A stretch of 64,000 nt of DNA from NCBI RefSeq assembly GCF_016805985.1, contig NZ_CP017661.1, positions 2,418,001 through 2,482,000 of the forward strand. Reading direction: 5' to 3'. Numbering within the stretch: position 1 is the first letter of the stretch; each line of letters begins with the position of its first letter. The position numbers and the translations under genes were made by a program. Below, one piece after another: positions 27,343-36,385 of the stretch. The stretch comes from Microbacterium sp. JZ31 (GTDB lineage: Bacteria > Actinomycetota > Actinomycetes > Actinomycetales > Microbacteriaceae). A model generated the notes under the pieces. It worked only from the letters and a program-made list of their open reading frames with translations. It was not told the DNA's origin and ran no database searches.

Positions 27343-27378
27343 CGAAGCGGCCGGTCCCCTCGGGGGCCGGCCGCTTCG
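27343..27378 (+). terminator. Terminator of kgd
   Basis: A 17-bp stem with one G-U type mismatch (27343-27359 with 27362-27378, CGAAGCGGCCGG and complement), 13 bp past the kgd stop. It is the only strong hairpin directly after the gene. Confidence 0.8.
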
Positions 27379-27413
27379 TCGTTCCCCGGCGCGGGGGCAC
27401 GCATCGAGTTGTC

Positions 27414-27490
27414 GAATCCGAGGACTACACCCGAATCGGAGGACCGGGATGACGATCCGGTCCTCCGTTTCGGCTCGTGTCCTGAGATTC
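27414..27490 (-). terminator. Nested double hairpin 3' of the rhomboid gene
   Basis: An inner hairpin (27433-27471) pairs GGAGGACCGG-G-AT with ATCCGGTCCTCC around GACG and extends outward with one mismatch. An outer pair (27414-27425 with 27479-27490, GAATCCGAGGAC and GTCCTGAGATTC, 10 of 12 pairs) encloses it. It lies between the convergent kgd and rhomboid genes and is probably the rhomboid terminator, although its nested shape and its likeness to the element at 28154-28209 suggest a mobile-type palindromic repeat. Confidence 0.55.
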
Positions 27491-27513
27491 GGACCGCGCC
27501 GCTCTCGGCTTCT

Positions 27514-28098
27514 TCAGCCGCGCCGGTCGCGCAGCCACACCGCGGCGAGCGCTCCCGCGACAGCGCCGAACAGGTGGCTCTGCCACGAGACGCCCGGTTG
27601 CGTCGGCAGCACGCCCCACAGCAGCCCGCCGTACACGGCTCCCACTGCGACGCCGATCAGGATCTGCCCGATCCGGCGGTTGAACAGCCCGCGCAGGATC
27701 ACGTACGTCAGCCATCCGAAGATGAGGCCGCTCGCGCCGAGATGGAGCGTGCCGAGGCCGCCCGTGAACCACACGGCCGCTCCCGCACCGAACCAGATGA
27801 TCGCGGTCGCCGCCAGGCCCCGGCCGTAGTCGACCGCGAGCGCGAGGAACCCGAGCACGAGCGCGGGCACGGTGTTCGCGATGAGATGCGGCCACCCGCT
27901 GTGCAGCAACGGCGCCCACAGGATGCCCCCGACGCCGTCGATCCGCCACGGGGTGATGCCGCCCGCGTCGAGCCGGTTCATCAGGACGGTGTCGACGATC
28001 TCGATCGCCCAGAGGGCCACGACGAACAGCACGACGGTCACGGCCGCCGGCCCGATCGCCCACCGGCTGCGGGTCTGCGGGACGACCGGTTCGCTCAT
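27514..28098 (-). CDS. Rhomboid-family intramembrane serine protease
   Basis: A 194-residue protein with six predicted membrane helices. The catalytic dyad is visible: Ser123 in LGASGLIFGWL and His175 in SWQSHLFGAVAG; His71 and Asn75 in HLIANT form the oxyanion-side motif. This is the minimal six-helix rhomboid core without cytosolic domains. It cleaves membrane proteins near their helix ends; substrates are unknown. TATCAT lies 6 nt upstream of the ATG, so the mRNA is probably leaderless. Confidence 0.92.
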   Translation of the reverse strand: MSEPVVPQTRSRWAIGPAAVTVVLFVVALWAIEIVDTVLMNRLDAGGITPWRIDGVGGILWAPLLHSGWPHLIANTVPALVLGFLALAVDYGRGLAATAIIWFGAGAAVWFTGGLGTLHLGASGLIFGWLTYVILRGLFNRRIGQILIGVAVGAVYGGLLWGVLPTQPGVSWQSHLFGAVAGALAAVWLRDRRG

Positions 28099-28153
28099 GC
28101 CGCGATGATATCCGCGAGAGCTCTGGACCCGCCCCGCCGCCGCCGGCGTGCGC

Positions 28154-28209
28154 CTTCTCAGGAGATCCCGCGTCCTCAGGACCGGATGCGCCGATCCGGT
28201 CCTGAGAAG
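28154..28209 (-). terminator. Palindromic element after the ABC transporter operon
   Basis: CTCAGGACCGGAT and ATCCGGTCCTGAG (28175-28187, 28194-28206) form a perfect 13-bp hairpin with a GCGCCG loop. An overlapping alternative pairs CTTCTCAGGA (28154-28163) with TCCTGAGAAG (28200-28209), also perfect. It lies 48 bp past the stop of the ABC ATPase gene and can end that transcript. The core GGACCGGAT is shared with the hairpin on the other side of the rhomboid gene. Confidence 0.6.
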
Positions 28210-28256
28210 CCGTCATCCCCTGAGAACGCGTCGGGTCCGGTACGTCGGGCGGCCGG

Positions 28257-29351
28257 TCAGGCGGCGGACCGCACGACCACGGGCACGGGGTCGATGCTGA
28301 CCTGCACCCGCTCGTCGAAGTCGAGGCGCTCGGTCGCGGCGTGCTGCAGCCAGAGCATCGCGCCCGACTCGGTGCGGACGAGCGTGCGCCGCAGCGACCC
28401 GAGGAAGGTCGACTCCTGCACGACGGCCGGGATCGTTCCACCGAGGCGCACGTTCTCCGGGCGCAGGAAGGCCTCCACGGGGCCGTCCGCGGCCTCGCCG
28501 ACGACCGGAAGGTCGACGCCGAGGACGCTGGCGACGCCGCCCGCGACCGTCGCGGGGACGATCGACGACAGGCCGACGAACGCCGCGACACCCGGCGTCG
28601 CGGGACGCAGGTAGAGCTCCTCGGGCGAGCCGATCTGCTCGATCCGGCCGGCGTTCATGACGGCGATCCGGTCGGAGACGGCGAGCGCCTCCTCCTGGTC
28701 GTGCGTGACGAACACCGTGGTGGTGCCGAGCCGCAGCTGGATGCGCCGGATCTCGTCGCGCAGCTGCACGCGCACCTTCGCATCGAGCGCGGACAGCGGC
28801 TCGTCCAGCAGCAGCACGCGCGGCTCCGTGACGAGCGCACGGGCCAGGGCCACGCGCTGCTGCTGGCCGCCCGACAGCTGGTGCGGGAACCGGTCGGCGA
28901 GGTGGCCGAGGCCGACGAGGTCGAGGGCGTCGCCCGCGCGGCGCGTCGCGGCGCCGCGGCCCACGCCCCGGCGCCGCAGCCCGAATGCCGCGTTGTCGAC
29001 GACCTTCAGGTGCGGGAACAGCGAGTAGGCCTGGAACACCATGCCGATGTCGCGCTTGTTCGTGGGTGTCCCCGACACGTCCTGCCCGCCCAGCAGGACG
29101 GATCCGCCCGTCGCCTGCTCGAGGCCGGCCAGCACGCGCAGCGCGGTGGTCTTGCCGCACCCGGACGGGCCGAGCAGCGACACGAACTCGCCGGGGCGGA
29201 TGTCGAGATCGATGCCGTGCAGGACGCGGGTCGTGCCGTAGTCCTTCACGACCTGGCGGAACTCCACCCGCGTCCCCTCGCCGGCCTCGGCCAGCAGGGC
29301 GTTCTCTTCGGTGCGGGGCAGCCCGCGCGGGGCGTCGTCGACGGCGGTCAT
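28257..29351 (-). CDS. ABC transporter ATP-binding protein (iron/polyamine/phosphonate importer type)
   Basis: A 364-residue ATPase of the PotA/FbpC class. Walker A GPSGCGKTT is at residues 61-69, the signature QLSGGQQQRVALARAL is near 157, Walker B VLLLDEPLSALD follows and FVTHDQEEAL holds the switch His. After the ATPase domain is a TOBE domain (about 280-364, FLRPENVRLGG). It powers import through the two permeases encoded upstream and is coupled to them by an ATGA overlap. It is the last gene of the four-gene operon. Confidence 0.88.
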   Translation of the reverse strand: MTAVDDAPRGLPRTEENALLAEAGEGTRVEFRQVVKDYGTTRVLHGIDLDIRPGEFVSLLGPSGCGKTTALRVLAGLEQATGGSVLLGGQDVSGTPTNKRDIGMVFQAYSLFPHLKVVDNAAFGLRRRGVGRGAATRRAGDALDLVGLGHLADRFPHQLSGGQQQRVALARALVTEPRVLLLDEPLSALDAKVRVQLRDEIRRIQLRLGTTTVFVTHDQEEALAVSDRIAVMNAGRIEQIGSPEELYLRPATPGVAAFVGLSSIVPATVAGGVASVLGVDLPVVGEAADGPVEAFLRPENVRLGGTIPAVVQESTFLGSLRRTLVRTESGAMLWLQHAATERLDFDERVQVSIDPVPVVVRSAA

Positions 29352-30274
29352 CGCGAGACCTTCTCTTCCTTCACAGACTCTTCCTTCACCGGCATCTCGG
29401 CGACGGGCACTTCCTTGGCGGCGGCTTCGCTCGCGGGCGCTTCGCTCGCCGCCGCTTCCCTCGCACGCGCCTTTCCGCGCGCGCCGGCTCGGCGACCGCC
29501 CGCGGCGAACCCGAGGGCGAGCAGCAGGAGGAACACCAGCCCGAGAGCCAGCAGGGTGAAGATCGCGGGCGCGACCGGATCCTGCTTCTGCACGACGACC
29601 ATCGCCGTCTGGAGCACCTGGCGGTTCAGCAGCGACGCGATCGTGAACTCGCCGAGCACGACCGCGACGGAGATGAGCGAGGCCGCGAGCAGCCCCTGCC
29701 GCAGGTTGGGCACGAGCACGCGCACCACGACGTCGATCCAGCTCGCGCCGAGCGAGCGCGCCGCCTCGGTGAGCGTGCGCAGGTCGATCGCGTCGAGCGA
29801 GGCCTGGATCGCACGGTACGCGAACGGGAGCACCGTGATCCCGTACGCGAACGCGAGCGTCCACGCACCCGTGCCGAGCGCGCGGCCGATCTGCAGGTAG
29901 ATCGGTGCGAGGCCCACGACGAGCACGATCGCCGGGATCGAGATCGGCAGCAGCGCCACGAACTCGAACGCGCGGCGCAGGGCCGGGAAGCGGAGGTTCA
30001 CCAGGATGATCGTGGGCGTCACGAGGATCAGCACGATCCCGACGGTCACGACGGCGAGGAGTAGCGAGTTGCCGAGTCCCGTCCAGATCGGGCGGAGCGT
30101 GGCGGCGTTCGCCGGGTCCACGAGTCCCGCCCAGTGCGCGTCGGTCAGCTCCCCCGTGGCGATGTCGCGCAGGGTGTAGAGGAACGTGCCCACGAGCGGG
30201 ACGAGGAACGCGCCGCCGACGAGGACGCCGATCAGCCAGCGGGTGGCGCGGCCCGGAGCGATGCCGGCGCTCAT
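29348..30274 (-). CDS. ABC transporter permease, subunit 2
   Basis: A 308-residue inner-membrane permease with six helices and the EAA loop (LTEAARSLGASWIDVVVRVLVP) that contacts the ATPase. The last 40 residues are a charged, Ala/Glu/Lys-rich tail (ASEAPASEAAAKE, KEESVKEEKVSR) not usual for the family and encoded by imperfect direct repeats near 29385-29480. It overlaps the ATPase gene and the upstream permease gene by 4 nt each. Family: BPD transport system of the PotC/FbpB type. Confidence 0.85.
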   Translation of the reverse strand: MSAGIAPGRATRWLIGVLVGGAFLVPLVGTFLYTLRDIATGELTDAHWAGLVDPANAATLRPIWTGLGNSLLLAVVTVGIVLILVTPTIILVNLRFPALRRAFEFVALLPISIPAIVLVVGLAPIYLQIGRALGTGAWTLAFAYGITVLPFAYRAIQASLDAIDLRTLTEAARSLGASWIDVVVRVLVPNLRQGLLAASLISVAVVLGEFTIASLLNRQVLQTAMVVVQKQDPVAPAIFTLLALGLVFLLLLALGFAAGGRRAGARGKARAREAAASEAPASEAAAKEVPVAEMPVKEESVKEEKVSR

Positions 30275-31206
30275 CGCTGCCACCTCGCGGCGCGCCGCTG
30301 CACGGCCGCGTACGCCCACATGGCGACTGCGACGATCACGATCATGCCGAGTGCCAGCGCACCGGCGAGGTTCTCGCGTCCGAGCACCGTCTCGCTCGTG
30401 AGCGCCGCGCGGATCTGCAGCGGCACGATCTGCGCGCCCTGGCTGGCCAGCGCCGCCGCGGTCGCATACGACGAGAACGCGTTGGCGAACAGCAGCAGCA
30501 GGCTCGCGAGGAACGCGGGGGCGAGCACCGGCACGCCGATGTGGGCCCAGAAGCCGCCGCGCGTGCCGCCGAGGGTCAGATTCGCCTCGGCCCACTGCGG
30601 CTTGAGCGCGGCGAGAGCCGGCATGAACGTGATCACCATGAGCGGCACCTGGAAGTAGATGTAGGGCCCGAACAGCCCGGCGAGCTCGTAGATCCACGGG
30701 CCGTCGGCGTACGGCTGGATGCCGATGCCCTCGAGCAGCACGGTCACGACGCCCTGCAGGCCGAAGGTCGCGATCCAGGCGAACGCGAGCATCACGCCGC
30801 CAAACTGCGCCAGCACGCTTGCGGCGGCGTCGACGACGCGGCGCATCGGGTGCGCCTCGCTCACGCCGAGGAGCGCGTAGCAGACGAGCGCACCGAGCAC
30901 GGCGCCGATCACCGCGGTCGCCGCAGAGAGCCACACGGTGTTGCCGAACACGGCGAGGATCGTCGGGTCGCCGAGCGCCGCGAGGTTGTCGGCGGTGATG
31001 TTCCCGTCCCCGTCGAACAGGCCGGACGCGAGCGCGAGAACGGTCGGCAGCACGAGGAAGAGCAGGATGTACGCCGCGAACGGCACCAGCCCGAGCCAGG
31101 CGAGGACGGTCGCGCCGGCGGCACGCCGGCGCGGCGGCGGGGCGACCGCGGACCCGGCGCCGGTGACGGCGTCGAGGTCCGCGGCCGCGAGGGGGACGAC
31201 GGTCAC
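30271..31206 (-). CDS. ABC transporter permease, subunit 1
   Basis: A 311-residue permease with six core helices and a Pro/Arg-rich cytoplasmic lead. The EAA-like loop is WAEANLTLGGTRGGFWAHIGVPVL. The start is a GTG at 31206 that overlaps the stop of the binding-protein gene (GTGA), and its own stop overlaps the next permease. With the following permease it forms the heterodimeric membrane channel of the importer. Confidence 0.83.
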   Translation of the reverse strand: MTVVPLAAADLDAVTGAGSAVAPPPRRRAAGATVLAWLGLVPFAAYILLFLVLPTVLALASGLFDGDGNITADNLAALGDPTILAVFGNTVWLSAATAVIGAVLGALVCYALLGVSEAHPMRRVVDAAASVLAQFGGVMLAFAWIATFGLQGVVTVLLEGIGIQPYADGPWIYELAGLFGPYIYFQVPLMVITFMPALAALKPQWAEANLTLGGTRGGFWAHIGVPVLAPAFLASLLLLFANAFSSYATAAALASQGAQIVPLQIRAALTSETVLGRENLAGALALGMIVIVAVAMWAYAAVQRRAARWQR

Positions 31207-32339
31207 TGGACCGCCGCGGCCCACTTCTCGCCGAGCAGCACGCCGGCGGCGTCGCTCTGCTCCTCCGTGGGGACGAGCGTCTCGGCGGGCGTGGCGGGCA
31301 GCGCGCTCGCGAGCTCGGCGTCGATCGTGCCGGCCTCGGTCATGGCGTCCATGCGCGCGGGGCGGGCGCCGCCCTTCAGCCACAGGTTCTGCACCTCGTC
31401 GCTGTAGAGGAACTCCTGCCAGAGGCGCGCGGCCGCGGGGTGCGGGGCGTCCTTGTTGATGGCCTGGTTGTAGTAGCCGGCGTAGCCCTTGTCCTCGAAG
31501 ACGACGACCTCCCAGTTCGGGTTGTCGACCTTGTGCGTCGCGTTCAGGTAGTCCCAGTCGAACACGACGGGCGTCTCGCCGCTCGCGACGGTCGCTGTGG
31601 TGACGTCGACCTTGAGCAGGTTGCCGGCCTTCTGCAGGTCGGCGAAGAAGTCGATGCCGGGCTGGAAGTCGTCCAGCTCGCCGCCGGACTGGATGGTCGC
31701 CAGGCCGACCGCGGCGAAGGCCGCACCGGCCTGCGTCGGGTCGCCGTTGATCGCGACCGCGCTCTTGTAGTCGGCGCCGAGGAGGTCCTCGAGCGACTCC
31801 GGCGCGGGGAACTTCGACGAGTCGTAGCCGACCGACATGTACCCGCCGTAGTCGCCGACGAACAGGCCGCTCGGCTCCTTCAGCGCCTCCGGGATGTCGT
31901 CCCACGTCTGCACCTGGTACGGCGCGAAGTGGTCGGTGTTCTGCAGCGCGACCGTGAGACCGAGGTCGAACACGTCGGGCGCGGTGTCAAGGCCCTCGTT
32001 CGTCTCAGCCGCGGCGATCTCCTCGGCGCTCGAGATGTCGGGCGACTGCTCCGTGATGGTGATCTCGGGGTAGGTCGAGGCGAACAGGTCGAGGATCTCG
32101 CCGTAGTTGGCCCAGTCGCGCGGCAGCGCGATGACGTTGAGCGCGCCCTCGGCCTTGGCGGCCTCCTCGAGCGCCTCGAACGAGCCGAAGTCGGCGACGC
32201 TGGTGGCGGTCGCGGCGTCTGCTGCGGCGCCGGACGCGTCGCCGTCCGCGGGGGCCGACGCGTTCGACGCGCAGCCCGTCAGGGCGAGAGCCGACGCGGC
32301 GACGAGGCCGAGTGCGGCGAACAGGGGTCGACGGATCAT
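31203..32339 (-). CDS. ABC transporter substrate-binding lipoprotein
   Basis: A 378-residue extracytoplasmic solute-binding protein. The signal peptide MIRRPLFAALGLVAASAL is followed by the lipobox LTGC with lipid-modified Cys23 and a Ser/Ala/Asp-rich linker. The mature part (FDLGLTVALQNTDHFAPYQ, WDDIPEALKEPSG, GYMSVGYDSSKFP, PVVFDWDYLNATHK) is of the PotD / Fe(III) / 2-aminoethylphosphonate group of binding proteins. The ligand cannot be told from sequence; polyamine, iron chelate or organophosphonate are all possible. It is the first gene of a translationally coupled four-gene operon. Confidence 0.85.
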   Translation of the reverse strand: MIRRPLFAALGLVAASALALTGCASNASAPADGDASGAAADAATATSVADFGSFEALEEAAKAEGALNVIALPRDWANYGEILDLFASTYPEITITEQSPDISSAEEIAAAETNEGLDTAPDVFDLGLTVALQNTDHFAPYQVQTWDDIPEALKEPSGLFVGDYGGYMSVGYDSSKFPAPESLEDLLGADYKSAVAINGDPTQAGAAFAAVGLATIQSGGELDDFQPGIDFFADLQKAGNLLKVDVTTATVASGETPVVFDWDYLNATHKVDNPNWEVVVFEDKGYAGYYNQAINKDAPHPAAARLWQEFLYSDEVQNLWLKGGARPARMDAMTEAGTIDAELASALPATPAETLVPTEEQSDAAGVLLGEKWAAAVQ

Positions 32340-32531
32340 GGATGTCCTCCGGGGGATGGGAATGCCCGCGCTGTGGTGCGGGCGCGCTCGGGCAGCGCTC
32401 CTCGTCTCGGGGCGAGACGCCCTGACGCTACGCAGGCCGCGTGAACGTCCCGCTCTCCGGGAGGTGAACGGTTTCGGCGGCGCGGGTTACCGGCTCATGG
32501 CCCGTATTTCGGCATCCAACAGGACCCGATG
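32340..32531. promoter_or_regulatory. Leader and promoter region of the ABC importer operon
   Basis: This 192-bp stretch holds no gene. On the minus strand it has two GTTCAC direct repeats (32469-32464 and 32446-32441) 23 bp apart, the second half followed by GC-rich inverted sequence (CGGGACGTTCAC), and a GGAGGA ribosome site before the lipoprotein ATG. I see no known riboswitch fold. Confidence 0.4.
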
Positions 32532-33827
32532 TCAGTACACGATGCTGAGGAAGGGTGCGCGCGGCACCCGGAGGGCGGCATCCAGCGCGTCGATCGCCTC
32601 GGCCGAGCCGGTCGCCCGCCCGGCCGCGCGCAGCACCGGCAGCGAGAACCCGCCGAGGTAGACCGCGGACAGCTCGACCACCGACAGTGCGACATCCGGC
32701 TCGTCCTCACTCTCGGTGACAAGCGCGCGGCCGTCCGCGATGTCGACGCGCCACGTGCCGTCCGCGTAGCCCTGCGGGTCCGTCACGCGCAGGATCACGG
32801 ACGCGTCCGCGGCGTACGTGCGCGCCTCGAGCGACGCCGGGACGTCCAGGATGCGCAGCCAGCCGTGGTCCGTCACGCTCGAGACCGCGACGCGCGCGTC
32901 GTCGATCAGCCACGGCAGCGGCTCGTCAACCGGGCGCATGTGGGCGGTCACCGTGCCGACCAGGTCGTGCTCGAGCGCGAAGCGCCACAGCGCGGCGAGC
33001 GCGACGTCGTCCTCGGCGATTAGATAGCGGATGGTGAGCTCGCCTCCGCGGTCGCTCTCCGGGTTCCCCTCGATCTGATAGGCCATGACGCCGCGAGGCT
33101 CGCCCGCCTCGTCGACGTAGCGCACGGCGCGTGCGACGTCGTTCTTGTCCTCCGCGAGCGCGACGCGCCCGCGCCAGCGCCGCGGCCAGCCCGGGATCTC
33201 GCCCACACGCGCGGGCAGCGTGCGCTCGTGCAGCTGCCCCATCAGGAGCGCGGCGTCCTCGCGGTCGATGTACTGCACGCGGCCGGGTGCGTCCGGTGCG
33301 GCCCAGCGCGCGCGACGCGCGTCGACCTTCCACGTCGCGATCTTCGTCGCGGGTCCGAAGCCGTATCGGCTGTAGATGGTCGCCTCGCTCGCCGTGAGAC
33401 CGGCGGCGGGCACGCCCGCGGCGTGCGCGTCGCGCAGCTCGGCCTCCAGCAGCTGACGGGCGACACCGCGACGGCGGTGCGTGGCGGCGACCGTCACGGT
33501 GCTTACCGCCCAGGACGGCAGCGTGCCGCCCGGCACGGTCATGGGCGCGACCCACGAGCTCGCCGTCGCGATCGGCCGGTCGGCCTGCGGCGAGGCCGAG
33601 TCGTACACGCCCGTCACGCGACGCCAGGACATCGGCTCGCGCCAGTCGGCGACCTCCTCGGCCGTGAGCTCCGAGCCGGCGAAACCGCGGCGGACGGCGT
33701 GCGACCACGCCTCCATGACCGCCGCGCGCTCGTTCTCGATCAGGCGGTACTCGAGCCCTCGCTCCGCGAGCGCCGCACGGGCGGTCTCGTCGAGGGGAAG
33801 CGTGCGCACGTCGGGGAACTCAGCCAT
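32532..33827 (-). CDS. Eis-like GNAT N-acetyltransferase
   Basis: A 431-residue protein with the architecture of mycobacterial Eis: an N-terminal GNAT domain (about 30-160, acetyl-CoA site VSTVTVAATHRRRGVARQLL), a second degenerate GNAT region and a C-terminal sterol-carrier-like domain (about 330-431). It ends in FLSIVY, so the free C-terminal carboxylate that acts as catalytic base in Eis can be in place. Family members acetylate lysines or aminoglycosides at several amines; the native role is uncertain. TAGTGT lies 6 nt upstream of the ATG (leaderless). Confidence 0.83.
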   Translation of the reverse strand: MAEFPDVRTLPLDETARAALAERGLEYRLIENERAAVMEAWSHAVRRGFAGSELTAEEVADWREPMSWRRVTGVYDSASPQADRPIATASSWVAPMTVPGGTLPSWAVSTVTVAATHRRRGVARQLLEAELRDAHAAGVPAAGLTASEATIYSRYGFGPATKIATWKVDARRARWAAPDAPGRVQYIDREDAALLMGQLHERTLPARVGEIPGWPRRWRGRVALAEDKNDVARAVRYVDEAGEPRGVMAYQIEGNPESDRGGELTIRYLIAEDDVALAALWRFALEHDLVGTVTAHMRPVDEPLPWLIDDARVAVSSVTDHGWLRILDVPASLEARTYAADASVILRVTDPQGYADGTWRVDIADGRALVTESEDEPDVALSVVELSAVYLGGFSLPVLRAAGRATGSAEAIDALDAALRVPRAPFLSIVY

Positions 33828-33913
33828 GCCTCGACACTATCCAGGCGTCGAAGGGGGTCGCAGACCCTTGCGCCGGCGGACGCGATGCCGCACGGGTCGG
33901 TGAGGATGCCCCG

Positions 33914-34156
33914 TCAGTGGGTCGCCTGCGCGTCGCGCAGGCGCGCGAGCACGAGGTGCTTGAGCTCCTCGGGTGCGGTCTCCTTGCACGCGCGCGCGAC
34001 CACCTCGGTCAGCGTGCGCGACACCAGGGCCTCGTCGCGGCACTCCGCGCACGTGGCGAGGTGCTCGCTGATGTCGGCGTGCTCGGTCTTGCAGACCTCG
34101 TTGCGGAGGTACTCCTCGAGATCCTGACGCGCCTTCTCGCAGCCGCAGTCGGTCAT
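33914..34156 (-). CDS. rsrA: Zinc-binding anti-sigma factor, RsrA type
   Basis: An 80-residue ZAS-family anti-sigma factor: the HxxxCxxC motif is HLATCAEC (His32, Cys36, Cys39), with Cys4/Cys6 near the N-terminus as the further ligand. Oxidation of these thiols (disulfide stress) releases the partner sigma factor. The start overlaps the sigma factor stop by 4 nt (ATGA), so equal amounts are made. This is the standard sigH-rsrA pair of actinobacteria (also called mycothiol-system anti-sigma factor). Confidence 0.92.
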   Translation of the reverse strand: MTDCGCEKARQDLEEYLRNEVCKTEHADISEHLATCAECRDEALVSRTLTEVVARACKETAPEELKHLVLARLRDAQATH

Positions 34157-34884
34157 TTCTCACTCCTGTTGGGACGGCGGCCCGCGGGGGCCTTGCCGGT
34201 GTTCGGGGCGGCGGCCTGGATTCCTCGCTCGGCCGCGTAGTCCTTCAGCAGGTCGCGCAGCAGCCGCCGACCGCGGTGCAAGCGGCTCATGACCGTGCCG
34301 ATGGGGGTCTTCATGATGTCGGCGATCTCCTGATAGGCGAAGCCCTCGACATCCGCGAGGTACACCGCCATCCGGAAGTCGTCCGGGATGGACTGCAGCG
34401 CGTCCTTCACGACCGACGCCGGCATGTGGTCGATCGCCTCCGCCTCGGCCGACCGGCTGCTCATCGCGGTCGTCGACTCGGCGCCGCCGAGCTGCCAGTC
34501 CTCGAGATCGTCGATCGTGCCCTGGTAGGGCTCGCGCTGCTTCTTGCGGTACGTGTTGATGTACGTGTTGGTGAGGATGCGGTACAGCCACGCCTTGAGG
34601 TTCGTGCCCTGCGTGAACGACGCCCAGGACGCGAAGGCCTTCACGAACGTCTCCTGCACCAGATCCGCGGCGTCGCTCGGGTTGCGCGTCATGCGCATCG
34701 CGGCGCCGTAGAGCTGGTCCATGAACGGCAGGGCCTGCTCCTCGAACTGCCGGCGGGGGGTCGCCTCCGGCGCGTCGCCCGCGTCCGTCGCGGGCAGGGC
34801 CTGCCCCTCCGCCGTGGGCGCACCACCGCTCACCGGCTGCGCGTCGGCGTCGTCGGTGTCGGCAAGCTCGAGTTCCTCATCCAT
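34153..34884 (-). CDS. sigH: ECF sigma factor SigH/SigR type (thiol-oxidative stress)
   Basis: A 243-residue group IV sigma factor. After a long acidic N-terminal tail (1-45) come region 2 ([27 protein letters not shown], core [14 protein letters not shown], and [14 protein letters not shown]) and region 4 ([39 protein letters not shown]). It directs transcription of thioredoxin and other thiol-repair genes when RsrA is oxidised. ATG 34884 was chosen; a GTG at 34887 is adjacent, and TAGACT 8 nt upstream of the ATG suggests a transcript with little or no leader. It is divergent from aroA. Confidence 0.92.
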   Translation of the reverse strand: MDEELELADTDDADAQPVSGGAPTAEGQALPATDAGDAPEATPRRQFEEQALPFMDQLYGAAMRMTRNPSDAADLVQETFVKAFASWASFTQGTNLKAWLYRILTNTYINTYRKKQREPYQGTIDDLEDWQLGGAESTTAMSSRSAEAEAIDHMPASVVKDALQSIPDDFRMAVYLADVEGFAYQEIADIMKTPIGTVMSRLHRGRRLLRDLLKDYAAERGIQAAAPNTGKAPAGRRPNRSEK

Positions 34885-34995
34885 CACGCGCCAGTCTAGG
34901 CGCGCGCCCTGTATCCTTCCGGGCGCGTACGTGACGCGCTCGGGGCCAGAATCGTAGCCGTCATCCAGGTCCTCGCTTTCACTAGGCTGGAACCG

Positions 34996-36333
34996 ATGAG
35001 CTCGCGCGTGTATTCCCCCGAAGCCCCGCAGGGCGAGTACGCCGCGCCCGTCGCGGACGGTCCCGTCGATGCGGCCCTGTCGATCCCCGGCTCCAAGTCG
35101 CTCACGAATCGGGAGCTGATCCTCGCGTCCCTGGCGGAGGGGCCGAGCCGCCTGATCGCTCCGCTGCAGTCCGACGACTCGCGCCGCATGATCGAGGGCC
35201 TGCGCGCGCTCGGCGTCGAGGTCGAGGAGGTGCCGGGCGAGAGCGGGTTCGGTCCCGATCTGCTCGTGCACCCCGCCGCCCCCTTCGCGGGCGGGGCGAC
35301 GGTCGACTGCGGCCAGGCGGGCACCGTGATGCGCTTCCTCGCGCCGCTCGCGGGCTTCGCGTCGGGCGACGTGCTCGTCACGGCGCACGAGAACGCCCTG
35401 CACCGGCCGATGGCCGAGATGATCCGCGCGCTGCGCGACCTGGGCGTCGACATCGACGACGGCGGGCACTGGTCGCTGCCGTTCACGGTGCGCGGCCACG
35501 GGCACGTGCGCGGCGGCGAGATCTCGATCGACGCCTCCGCGTCGAGCCAGTTCGTGTCCGGCCTGCTGCTCGCCGCGCCCCGCTTCGACGTCGGCCTGCA
35601 CCTGCGCCACGTGGGAGCGCGCCTGCCGAGCGTGCCGCACATCGACATGACGGTCGAGGCACTCGCCCGCCGCGGCGTCCACGTCGAGCGCCCCGCGCAC
35701 GGCGAGTGGATCGTGCCCGCGGGGGCGCTGCGCGCCAAGGACATCGCGATCGAACCGGACCTGTCGAACGCCGCGCCCTTCCTCGCGGCCGCGATGGTCA
35801 CGGGCGGGTCGGTCACGATCGCCGGCTGGCCGCCCCACTCGACCCAGCCGGGCGCGCAGCTCGCCGACATCCTGCAGCTCATGGGCGCGCGCGTCAGCCG
35901 CCGCGGCGGCGCGCTGACGGTGGCCGGCGGGCGCGGCATCCACGGCGTCGACCTCGACCTGTCGGCCGTGAGCGAGCTCACCCCGACGCTTGTGGGGCTC
36001 GCGGTGTTCGCCGACTCCCCCACGACCTTCCACGGCATCGCGCATATCCGCGGGCACGAGACCGATCGCATCTCGGCGCTCGCCGCCAACGTGACCGCGC
36101 TCGGCGGCATGGCGGAGGAGCTTCCCGACGGGATCCGGATCACGCCGACCGCCGTCACAGGACGCCCGCTCACGAGCGGCGTGTGGCGCGCGCACCACGA
36201 TCACCGCATGGCGACGACGGGCGCGCTCGTCGGCCTGCGCGTGCCCAGCGTCGTCGTCGACGACATCGGCACGACGGCGAAGACCCTGCCGCAGTTCACC
36301 CAGCTGTGGGACGAGCTGCTGGGGGCGCGGTGA
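34996..36333 (+). CDS. aroA: 3-phosphoshikimate 1-carboxyvinyltransferase (EPSP synthase)
   Basis: A 445-residue two-domain enzyme of the shikimate pathway that joins PEP to shikimate 3-phosphate. The substrate-binding [20 protein letters not shown], the PEP loop [37 protein letters not shown] and the late TDRI and HDHRMA motifs are present. TAGGCT 7 nt upstream of the ATG suggests a leaderless transcript. The rsgA gene follows after 52 bp, as is usual next to sigH in actinobacteria. Confidence 0.95.
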   Translation: MSSRVYSPEAPQGEYAAPVADGPVDAALSIPGSKSLTNRELILASLAEGPSRLIAPLQSDDSRRMIEGLRALGVEVEEVPGESGFGPDLLVHPAAPFAGGATVDCGQAGTVMRFLAPLAGFASGDVLVTAHENALHRPMAEMIRALRDLGVDIDDGGHWSLPFTVRGHGHVRGGEISIDASASSQFVSGLLLAAPRFDVGLHLRHVGARLPSVPHIDMTVEALARRGVHVERPAHGEWIVPAGALRAKDIAIEPDLSNAAPFLAAAMVTGGSVTIAGWPPHSTQPGAQLADILQLMGARVSRRGGALTVAGGRGIHGVDLDLSAVSELTPTLVGLAVFADSPTTFHGIAHIRGHETDRISALAANVTALGGMAEELPDGIRITPTAVTGRPLTSGVWRAHHDHRMATTGALVGLRVPSVVVDDIGTTAKTLPQFTQLWDELLGAR

Positions 36334-36385
36334 CGCCGAGGACGCCGCTCGCGCGCGTCGTGCCGACCGAGCGAGGCGGCCTGCA

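Noticed and set aside
23586..27404. Very long antisense reading frame opposite kgd (over 1200 codons)
   Set aside because: A high-GC shadow of kgd: Arg/Val/Asp-rich without any domain, while the sense strand encodes a complete conserved enzyme.
32340..32531. Riboswitch upstream of the binding-protein gene
   Set aside because: No conserved core of TPP, cobalamin, SAM or guanidine riboswitches could be found; only GC-rich inverted sequence.
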